In this document: piece by piece, positions 7,942 to 13,990 of the stretch
How positions within the stretch are numbered: position 1 is the first letter of the stretch
Layout of the letters: the number at the start of each line of letters is the position of its first letter
Assembly (NCBI GenBank): GCA_026397575.1
Contig: JAPLUP010000497.1
Coordinates: 1-15,210, forward strand
Source of the DNA: Candidatus Zixiibacteriota bacterium
GTDB lineage: Bacteria > Zixibacteria > MSB-5A5 > CAIYYT01
Direction of reading: 5' to 3'
Length of the DNA stretch: 15,210 nt
Notes under the pieces: model-generated
Databases searched by the model: none
The model's input: only the letters and a program-made list of their open reading frames with translations
Told to the model about the DNA's origin: nothing
Position numbers and translations under genes: made by a program

Positions 7942-8262
7942 ATGACATACATCGAAGTCGGCGGCAAGCAACTCGAACTAAATGACGAAGGATTTCTGAA
8001 TGATCCCGAGCAATGGAATCAGGAAGTGGCTGCGATTCTGGCGAAAACAGAAGAAGGTCTGGAAAACCTTAGTGAAGAACACTGGGCGGTTATCAACTTC
8101 ATTCGCGAGCATTATGAACAAACAAAACTGGCGCCCATGGTGCGATCGATCTGTAAGACCACTGGTTTGCCGTTGCGCCGCATCTACGAACTGTTCCCTT
8201 CCGGTCCCGCCAAAGGCGCCTGCAAGCTGGCAGGATTACCCAAGCCGGACGGCTGCGTTTAG
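7942..8262 (+). CDS. dsrC: DsrC/TusE family sulfur carrier with both redox cysteines
   Basis: The product is 106 residues from ATG 7942; GAGGAGAG ends seven bases upstream, and the longer in-frame start at 7852 lacks these signals. The protein has the DsrC core (YIEVGGKQLELNDEGFL at 3-19) and the C-terminal swinging arm, FPSGPAKGACKLAG followed by LPKPDGCV at the end. C94 and the penultimate C105 are separated by ten residues. That is the complete pair of true DsrC, whereas TusE-type tRNA-thiolation proteins keep only the last cysteine. In dissimilatory sulfur metabolism this pair carries sulfur as a trisulfide or forms a disulfide that is reduced by the DsrMK membrane complex. The following two genes encode proteins of just that type. 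Sulfite reductase genes are not in the window, so the sulfur donor is unknown. Confidence 0.95.
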   Translation: MTYIEVGGKQLELNDEGFLNDPEQWNQEVAAILAKTEEGLENLSEEHWAVINFIREHYEQTKLAPMVRSICKTTGLPLRRIYELFPSGPAKGACKLAGLPKPDGCV

Positions 8263-8270
8263 GTTTGCTG

Positions 8271-8906
8271 ATGTCGCTGGCTCTTCTGCTACGCCTTGGG
8301 GTTGTACTCTCGGCAATCTACTGCCTTATCGCACTAACGATTCTTATAGCTCGCACTTTCTCTTTTGGCAAACAGCCGACGTACGCAAAGGCACAAGGTA
8401 GTGCTGCCAAAGGCATCGTCTATGCTTTCGGGCAAGGCATGCTCCCTTGGGAAAAGGAAAGCGCTTCCAAGCACCTGCCGACATTTTTTGCAGGCATCCT
8501 GTACCATGCGGGTATTTTCGCAGCCATTTTCTTCCTTATCACTACCCTGTTGCTAATTGGACTACCTGATGCTGCAATTCGGACAGTGCGTCTGCTTGCT
8601 GTGGTTGGACTGCTAAGCGGCACTGGGCTGCTCGTTAAGCGATCAGCGCTCCCTTATATGAGATTTATTAGCTGTCTCGATGACTACATCGCCAATATCC
8701 TCGTAGGACTGCTGCTCCTCGTAACGATTCTGGCGACCTATTACTATGTGCTCCAATTCGCGATGATGGCGGTGGCTATCGTGCTTTTGCTATACATCCC
8801 GCTAGGCAAGATTCGCCACTGCGTCTTTTTCTTCTACTCGCGCATCTTGTTTGGAACATTCTTTGGTCGACGCGGAACCTTACCCCATCCGTCAACTGAG
8901 GATTGA
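8271..8906 (+). CDS. DsrM/TmcC/HmcE-like cytochrome b membrane subunit
   Basis: The product is 211 residues from ATG 8271, eight bases after the dsrC stop. TTG 8265 is in frame but less likely. Hydrophobic helices lie at about 3-27, 72-97, 104-122, 140-163 and 162-178. The polar segment GMLPWEKESASKHLP (56-70) leads into the helix with H79 (GILYHAG). H183 lies in IRHCVFFFYSR after the last helix, followed by FGRRG. This layout, a short NarI-like protein with paired histidines that can ligate heme b, matches the cytochrome b partners of HdrD-like proteins in the Dsr, Tmc and Hmc complexes. It would pass electrons between the membrane quinone pool and the iron-sulfur subunit encoded three bases downstream. 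It is shorter than classical DsrM, so the exact subfamily is uncertain. Confidence 0.75.
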   Translation: MSLALLLRLGVVLSAIYCLIALTILIARTFSFGKQPTYAKAQGSAAKGIVYAFGQGMLPWEKESASKHLPTFFAGILYHAGIFAAIFFLITTLLLIGLPDAAIRTVRLLAVVGLLSGTGLLVKRSALPYMRFISCLDDYIANILVGLLLLVTILATYYYVLQFAMMAVAIVLLLYIPLGKIRHCVFFFYSRILFGTFFGRRGTLPHPSTED

Positions 8907-8909
8907 GTC

Positions 8910-10247
8910 GTGAGCGAAGATACCAGAAAAGATTCGTACGAAGAACGCATCAGCGGCTTGACATCGGCAGAATTTGCCAAAGCTTTGCAGACGTTCTGCG
9001 ACAAGATTGACATCGGTGACGCCGCCCAACTCAATTCCTGCGTCCACTGCGGTCTCTGTGCAGACACTTGTCACTATTATCTTGCCGGCGGAGAATCGGA
9101 AGCGCTACCCGCATATAAGCTCAATCTCGTTTCCGCCGTGTTCAAGAACCAACATACGCGGCTCGGCAGGATTGCTCCTGCCCTGACTGGCGCGCAAGCG
9201 CTGGATGCCGATATGATCTCCCGCTGGGTTGATTCGCTTTACGGACGTTGCAGTTTGTGTGGTCGCTGCGCACTTAACTGCACTTTGGGTATCAACATCT
9301 CGCGCTTGATCCGATTGGCGCGCACGACCCTTGCATCCGTTGGTCTCGTTCCACCGGAACTGCAGTCCACTGTCAGCACCGCTGTTGACAAGGGGAACAA
9401 CATGGGCATCCCACGTCAGGAATGGCTCGATACGTTGCAGTGGTTGGATGAAGAGTTGCAGCAGGAAGTTTCCGATCCTGCAGCGCACCTGCCGATCGAT
9501 CAGTCAGACATCCGACTCTTCTACACTGTCAATCCGCGCGAACCGAAGTTCTTTCCTCTTTCACTCCTGGCGACCGCCAAGATTTTCTACGCCGCCGGAG
9601 AAAGCTGGACGTTTTCCAGCGACTACTACGATGTCACCAACTATGGACTGTTTTCCGGGGACGATCAAGCGTCCGGTGTCATTTCGGCGCGCCTGCGCGA
9701 TTCGATGCATAAACTTCACGCAAACACGCTGGTGCTGGGAGAATGTGGTCATGGCTACAATGCCAATCGCTGGGAGGCGCCTGAGTGGTTAGCCGGTGCG
9801 TATGGTTTTGAGGTCAAGAGCATTCTCGAAATCATCGCCGACTACATCCGACAAGGGCGCATCAAGCTCGACCCCTCACGTAATCAGAAGCGCGTGACGC
9901 TGCATGATCCCTGCAATCTCGTGCGACTCGGCGGCATCATCGAGCAGCAACGCTTTATCCTCAAGCGAGCAGTAAGTGACTTCGTCGAAATGTATCCGAA
10001 TCGCGAGCAGAATTTTTGCTGCGGCGGCGGTGGCGGCCAACTATCGATGACGCGTTTCGCCAAGCGACGCATTGAATCCGGCAGGATTAAGGCTGATCAA
10101 ATTCGCGCGACCGGCGCTAAGATTGTCGTTGCCCCCTGTCACAACTGTATCGATCAACTCAGCGAACTTAACAAAGAATACAAACTCGGAGTGGAGATCA
10201 AGACGGTCTCGGAAATAGTCGCCGATGCAATCATTATCGGACATTAA
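8910..10247 (+). CDS. HdrD/DsrK/TmcB-like iron-sulfur subunit, CCG-domain disulfide reductase
   Basis: The product is 445 residues from GTG 8910, three bases after the previous stop, with GAGGA seven bases upstream. Two ferredoxin-type [4Fe-4S] sites are complete: C44, C47, C50, C54 and C114, C117, C120, C124. The usual proline after the fourth cysteine is His or Thr, and CADTCHYY recalls TmcB-like members. The C-terminal CCG domain, C335-X34-C370-C371-X38-C410-HN-C413, supplies ligands for the non-cubane cluster that cleaves disulfides in HdrB/HdrD. The first CCG domain is reduced to one cysteine (C279), as in other HdrD/DsrK proteins. With DsrC and the cytochrome b subunit in one operon, the likely role is reduction of the DsrC disulfide or trisulfide (or the reverse reaction) on the cytoplasmic face of the membrane. 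No terminator follows; the next gene converges after 30 bp. Confidence 0.88.
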   Translation: MSEDTRKDSYEERISGLTSAEFAKALQTFCDKIDIGDAAQLNSCVHCGLCADTCHYYLAGGESEALPAYKLNLVSAVFKNQHTRLGRIAPALTGAQALDADMISRWVDSLYGRCSLCGRCALNCTLGINISRLIRLARTTLASVGLVPPELQSTVSTAVDKGNNMGIPRQEWLDTLQWLDEELQQEVSDPAAHLPIDQSDIRLFYTVNPREPKFFPLSLLATAKIFYAAGESWTFSSDYYDVTNYGLFSGDDQASGVISARLRDSMHKLHANTLVLGECGHGYNANRWEAPEWLAGAYGFEVKSILEIIADYIRQGRIKLDPSRNQKRVTLHDPCNLVRLGGIIEQQRFILKRAVSDFVEMYPNREQNFCCGGGGGQLSMTRFAKRRIESGRIKADQIRATGAKIVVAPCHNCIDQLSELNKEYKLGVEIKTVSEIVADAIIIGH

Positions 10248-10277
10248 AAGCACCCCCGAATCCCAGACTCGCAAAAA

Positions 10278-11468
10278 TTATCCTTGCCGACTTAATGACG
10301 ACGATTGCTTGCGACTCATGGCAATTTCTTGCACGGCGTTGACAGCGGTGTCAATATCATCTTTTGTATTGAATGGGCCAATGCCGAATCGAACCGACCC
10401 GTGAATTTTGTCCGTGCCGATTTGCTCATGCACGAGCGGCGCGCAGTGAAGGCCGGTGCGGCTGGCAATACTGTAGTCGACATCGAGCATCGTACCAGTG
10501 TCCCCGGCTTCCAGATCATCGACATTGAACGACAGCACACCAATGTGATTGGTCAAGTCATCCTGACAATGGAGCGTCACACCATCGATCTGCCGCAAAC
10601 CATCGCGTAGCGACTTCAACAGCATGATTTCTCGGGCATGAATTCCCGCCATGCCCTCTTTCTCCAACCACTTGACACCTGCATTCAAACCGGCGATACC
10701 GGGAAGATTCGGTGTGCCATATTCGAGGCGATAGGGATACTCCTCCAAATGCGTGCGGACGGCCGAGCGCACTCCCGTACCACCGGCGCGAGTGTGGCGA
10801 ATCTCGACGCCCTCACGCACATAAAGTCCACCAATCCCCATCGGCCCCATCAACGACTTGTGTCCTGTGAAGGCGACCACATCGATGTTCATCTTCTCCA
10901 TATCGACCGGAACTTTGCCGGCTGTCTGCGAAGCATCGACAACAAAAGCAATCCCTCGCTCTCGACAGATTCTGCCAATCTCAGCTATGGGCTGCACGGT
11001 GCCAATGACATTGGATCCGTGATTTACCGCGACGAGGCGCGTGTTCTTCTTGATTTTCCTGGCGAAATCATACGGATCTACGAAACCGCCGGAGTCAAAA
11101 GGTATATAATCGAGTTCGACGTCATTGTATTTGTAAAGATGATACAGCGGTCGCAGCACCGAGTTGTGCTCAACGTTGGTGGTGATCGCGTGGTCGCCTG
11201 CTTTCAGCAAACCGAATATTGCCAAGTTAAGCGCATCGGTCGCGTTATAGGAGAAAATCAGCCGGTTGGGATCAGAGCCGCCGTTGAAAAACTTGGTCAG
11301 CAGTTGGCGAGTTTCTTCCAGAATACTCCCCGCAACAAGACAAAGATCATATCCCGACCGGCCGGGATTGACCCCATAGCTGCGGTAGAATGTGTCCATC
11401 TTTGCATAAACTTCTTCCGGCTTCGGGAATGTAGTCGCCCCATTGTCCAGGTAGATCAGCTTATCCAT
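10278..11468 (-). CDS. Cysteine desulfurase family PLP enzyme (class V aminotransferase fold)
   Basis: The product is 396 residues from ATG 11468, with AGGA about seven bases upstream. YLDNGATTFPKP (6-17) opens the fold. H101 (NVEHNS) stacks on PLP, D178 (VVDASQTAG) contacts its ring nitrogen, and K204 (FTGHKSLMGPMG) is the Schiff-base lysine. C342 in SRTGLHCAP is placed as the persulfide-forming cysteine of SufS-like group II enzymes. Such enzymes convert cysteine to alanine plus enzyme-bound sulfur for Fe-S clusters, thiolated RNA or other acceptors. The sequence resembles the stand-alone 'cysteine desulfurase family' (TIGR01977-like) rather than housekeeping IscS, and no suf or isc genes are adjacent. 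It converges with the DsrK-like gene and diverges from the cysteine synthase-like gene. Its position suggests, but does not prove, that it feeds sulfur to DsrC or clusters. Confidence 0.9.
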   Translation of the reverse strand: MDKLIYLDNGATTFPKPEEVYAKMDTFYRSYGVNPGRSGYDLCLVAGSILEETRQLLTKFFNGGSDPNRLIFSYNATDALNLAIFGLLKAGDHAITTNVEHNSVLRPLYHLYKYNDVELDYIPFDSGGFVDPYDFARKIKKNTRLVAVNHGSNVIGTVQPIAEIGRICRERGIAFVVDASQTAGKVPVDMEKMNIDVVAFTGHKSLMGPMGIGGLYVREGVEIRHTRAGGTGVRSAVRTHLEEYPYRLEYGTPNLPGIAGLNAGVKWLEKEGMAGIHAREIMLLKSLRDGLRQIDGVTLHCQDDLTNHIGVLSFNVDDLEAGDTGTMLDVDYSIASRTGLHCAPLVHEQIGTDKIHGSVRFGIGPFNTKDDIDTAVNAVQEIAMSRKQSSSLSRQG

Positions 11469-11497
11469 TGCAAGTCCTACACATAAATATGGCTCGA

Positions 11498-11526
11498 ATT
11501 CTACTCTCTGAGCGGCAATAAGTCAA
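11498..11526 (-). promoter_or_regulatory. Sigma-70-like promoter of cysteine desulfurase-family gene
   Basis: On the minus strand TTGACT (11526-11521), a 17-bp spacer and TAGAAT (11503-11498), each matching consensus at five of six positions. Transcription would start near 11491, about 22 bases before the ATG. Confidence 0.6.
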
Positions 11527-11586
11527 CCCCAAAGTGGAACTACTTCCCAGCCGCAAGGCGTCCTTTCGTCTGCCCCATAGGAAAGA

Positions 11587-11779
11587 GACTGTCGAAAAAC
11601 ATCCGAATTGTCTCTGCGAGGAGTCAGGGTAGGTGTGGGAAGAGAGGGGCAATGACGACGAAGCAATCTGCGCGCCTGCATCTGCTGAGCGTAAATCGAG
11701 ATTGCCTCGTCGTGCTCCACACCCTGCATCGCCTCTCCGCACTCCTCGCAATGACACAGTCTGGACTTTTTCAACAGTC
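11587..11779. mobile_element. 193-bp palindromic MITE-like intergenic repeat
   Basis: Terminal arms GACTGTCGAAAAA (11587-11599) and TTTTTCAACAGTC (11767-11779) are inverted copies matching at 12 of 13 positions. Inside are a second perfect pair, TGCGAGGAGT (11615-11624) with ACTCCTCGCA (11741-11750), and a third, GACGAAGCAATCT (11657-11669) with AGATTGCCTCGTC (11699-11711), matching at 12 of 13. The whole can fold into one long hairpin. The inner 'TGCGAGGAG ... GACGAAGCAATCT' arrangement is familiar from dispersed palindromic repeats of many bacterial genomes, which yield spurious ORFs. No transposase is encoded and no target duplication was recognised. The element fills most of the 389-bp spacer 11469-11857, between the two promoters. 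Confidence 0.7.
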
Positions 11780-11802
11780 CCGAAAACCGACTCCAAAAGC
11801 TG

Positions 11803-11831
11803 TTGCCAAAGCGCTGTTAGGAGTCTATTCT
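11803..11831 (+). promoter_or_regulatory. Sigma-70-like promoter of cysteine synthase-like gene
   Basis: TTGCCA (11803-11808), a 17-bp spacer and TATTCT (11826-11831), giving a leader of about 20 bases. It overlaps an inverted repeat, GACTCC (11789-11794) with GGAGTC (11820-11825), whose right arm lies at the end of the spacer and could be an operator half-site. Confidence 0.45.
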
Positions 11832-11857
11832 TGTGACGGGTTCTGAAAGGCAACACC

Positions 11858-12943
11858 ATGGATAGCGCGATTTCGAGGAAGTTTCAGTCATTATCGTTTC
11901 TCATCGGCAACACCCCCCTTCTTTGCATAACCTTTCGATTCCGAGGCTCGCTACGCCGAATCTACGCCAAAGCCGAATACCTCAACCTGACCGGCAGCAT
12001 CAAAGACCGCATGGCGCTGCATATTCTGAAACGGGCTTATGAGCAACAGCGGCTGAAGCCGGGAGACATGATTGTGGAAGCCACCAGCGGTAACACCGGC
12101 ATTTCCTTCGCGGCCATCGGCAGAGCATTAGGCCATCCAGTGACGATTTTCATGCCGGACTGGATGAGCCGCGAGCGAGTAGACCTGATTCAGAGCACCG
12201 GGGCGCAGGTTAGACCCGTGACTCGTGAGGAAGGCGGTTTCCTCGGTAGTATCAAAATGGCGGAGGAACTCTCCTCCCAGAATGGCGACTGTTTTCTCCC
12301 TCGCCAGTTTTCAAACGCGGATAACGTAGAAGCGCATGCGGAAACTACTGCGCCGGAGCTTTGGTGGCAGCTTCAATACAACGGAATCGCGCTCGATGCC
12401 TTTGTAGCGGGGATCGGCACCGGCGGGACGATTATGGGCGCAGCCAGATTCCTTCGCGAAGTGCACCCGGGCGTCAGGATTCATCCATTGGAGCCGGCGA
12501 GTTCGCCAACCCTACGCATCGGCAAGAAGGTCGGTCATCATCGCATCCAGGGCATTTCCGACGAATTTATTCCCCCCATCGTGGATTTGCCTGCCCTCGA
12601 CGATATTGTCGACATACATGACGGCGATGCCATCCTCATGTCTCAGCGTTTAGCTCGCGAACTCGGACTGTCCGTAGGGATTTCCTCGGGAGCCAACTTT
12701 CTGGCGGCAATCAAAGTGCAGGAGGAAATGTCCCCGTCCGCGGTCGTGACAACCGTCTTTGCCGATGACAGCAAGAAATACCTCAGCACCGATCTCTTCC
12801 GCGAGGACCCGGTCAAGCCGGAATACCTGACACCGAATATTGAACTGGTTGGCTTCTCGGCCATCAAGCGCGTCTGTCACACCTGCTGTGATTTCTGGAA
12901 TTGCACTGAGAAGCCGGGCCGCTGGGAGGAATCTCCGCTCTGA
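11858..12943 (+). CDS. Cysteine synthase family PLP enzyme with cysteine-rich C-terminal tail
   Basis: The product is 361 residues from ATG 11858, with AAAGG seven bases upstream. The fold-type II core is complete: IGNTPLL (16-22), Schiff-base K49 in NLTGSIKDR, the substrate loop TSGNTG (76-81) and the phosphate-binding GIGTGG (185-190), with SSGAN (276-280) near the PLP ring nitrogen. Enzymes of this family replace the hydroxyl or acetyl group of a serine derivative with sulfide (CysK/CysM) or homocysteine (CBS). Which acceptor is used here cannot be read. CysK is usually near 310 residues. This protein has about 40 more, holding C340, C343, C344 and C349 in a [10 protein letters not shown] cluster that could bind metal or act as a redox switch. 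It diverges from the cysteine desulfurase-family gene and ends at a palindrome overlapping its stop codon. Confidence 0.88.
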   Translation: MDSAISRKFQSLSFLIGNTPLLCITFRFRGSLRRIYAKAEYLNLTGSIKDRMALHILKRAYEQQRLKPGDMIVEATSGNTGISFAAIGRALGHPVTIFMPDWMSRERVDLIQSTGAQVRPVTREEGGFLGSIKMAEELSSQNGDCFLPRQFSNADNVEAHAETTAPELWWQLQYNGIALDAFVAGIGTGGTIMGAARFLREVHPGVRIHPLEPASSPTLRIGKKVGHHRIQGISDEFIPPIVDLPALDDIVDIHDGDAILMSQRLARELGLSVGISSGANFLAAIKVQEEMSPSAVVTTVFADDSKKYLSTDLFREDPVKPEYLTPNIELVGFSAIKRVCHTCCDFWNCTEKPGRWEESPL

Positions 12944-12958
12944 GCAATTCAATTGCTC
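12942..12958. terminator. Palindrome overlapping stop codon, weak terminator candidate
   Basis: GAGCAATTCAATTGCTC is a perfect dyad (eight-base arms, one central base; as a hairpin, a seven-pair stem with a three-base loop) beginning in the TGA stop codon. Only two T residues follow, so as an intrinsic terminator it is poor. It may instead be an mRNA 3'-end structure or a protein site. The spacer 12944-13108 holds this and one further dyad. Confidence 0.35.
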
Positions 12959-13052
12959 TTCTGACAATGCGATTATTATTTCCTCAGCCCTTTATGTTTT
13001 TGCTCGCCGGTTGCTGCGAGTACCGTTCCGCGCAACTTCGATCTTGAAACAA

Positions 13053-13070
13053 ACAACGAATAATCGTTGT
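13053..13070. promoter_or_regulatory. Palindrome upstream of ABC transporter genes, possible operator
   Basis: ACAACGA-ATAA-TCGTTGT is a perfect inverted repeat with seven-base arms, 38 bp before the ATPase start codon. It lies just after a TTGAAA (13044-13049) that could be a -35 box, but no good -10 follows at the right distance. A repressor site controlling the transporter is a reasonable guess. Confidence 0.35.
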
Positions 13071-13108
13071 CTAATCCTTTACATCCGACTTGAATCGAGT
13101 TGCAGTTT

Positions 13109-13990
13109 ATGAATTTGGAAATCAGAAATCTCAGCAAACAATACAGTGGCAACGTCTGGGGACTGCGTGACTTTTCGTTGCAGGCTCAATCGGGTATCAT
13201 CGGACTCCTCGGCCCCAACGGCGCCGGCAAGTCCACGCTGATGCGAATCCTCGCGACCATCACCCGACCCACCTCCGGAACCGTATCCTGGAACGGTTCG
13301 GACGTCTTGACCCACCCCCGTGCCCTCAGGGACCAACTCGGATATCTCCCACAAGAATTCGGTATCTATCCCAATCTCAACGCTGTCGAGTTTCTGAATT
13401 ACATGGCAGCCCTGAAAGGATTGGGCACATCCGTCAGCCGAAAGCGCATCGACGAATTGCTGGTAACGGTCAATCTTCTCGATGCGCGCAAGCGACCATT
13501 AGGCGGTTTCTCCGGTGGGATGAAGCAGCGCGTCGGTATCGCGCAAGCGCTCCTGAACGATCCGAAACTCCTGATCGTCGATGAGCCGACAGTCGGCCTC
13601 GACCCCGAGGAACGAGTGCGCTTTCGTAATCTCTTGACTGATCTCTCCGGGGATCGACTTGTTATTCTCTCGACGCACATTGTTTCCGATGTCGAATCTA
13701 CCGCCAACAAGATCGCCCTGATGGCGCAAGGTCGCCTACTTGCCTTTGCCACACCCGAAGATCTGCTTTCGACCGTCCGGGGCAAAGTCTGGTCATGGAC
13801 GATCACCAGTGAGGCTTTGACCAAAGCGCGCGAAAGTTATCTGGTTAGTTCGATGATCCGTACCTCCAATGGATTGGCGGTGCGCGTGGTTTCCACTACC
13901 AAGCCGGCCCCTGACGCTAGACCCGCCGAACCGAGTCTCGAAGACGCCTATTTATTCGCGATCTCCGCCGATCGTTCGATTTCCTTATGA
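13109..13990 (+). CDS. ABC transporter ATP-binding protein
   Basis: The product is 293 residues from ATG 13109; TTG 13100 is in frame but less likely, and neither has a strong ribosome binding site. All ABC motifs are present: Walker A GPNGAGKST (35-43), Q-loop Q82 in LGYLPQEFG, signature FSGGMKQR (134-141), Walker B LLIVDE (154-159) with the D-loop GLD, and H190 in LSTHIV. The sequence resembles the ATPases of ABC-2-type exporters. After about residue 215 comes a C-terminal domain typical of that group, ending in the PSLEDAYLF motif. It would power the permease encoded by the overlapping next gene. The substrate is unknown. Confidence 0.93.
   Translation: MNLEIRNLSKQYSGNVWGLRDFSLQAQSGIIGLLGPNGAGKSTLMRILATITRPTSGTVSWNGSDVLTHPRALRDQLGYLPQEFGIYPNLNAVEFLNYMAALKGLGTSVSRKRIDELLVTVNLLDARKRPLGGFSGGMKQRVGIAQALLNDPKLLIVDEPTVGLDPEERVRFRNLLTDLSGDRLVILSTHIVSDVESTANKIALMAQGRLLAFATPEDLLSTVRGKVWSWTITSEALTKARESYLVSSMIRTSNGLAVRVVSTTKPAPDARPAEPSLEDAYLFAISADRSISL

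Noticed and set aside
10248..10277. Terminator between the convergent DsrK-like and desulfurase-family genes
   Set aside because: The 30-bp gap shows no stem or T-tract.
10638..11486. 282-codon plus-strand frame opposite the cysteine desulfurase-family gene
   Set aside because: It is a shadow of a gene with all catalytic residues in place, and the frame shows no family signal.
11461..11859. Short frames with CEECGEAMQG-type translations in the spacer
   Set aside because: They are translations of the palindromic repeat, a known source of spurious proteins, and they overlap the two promoters.
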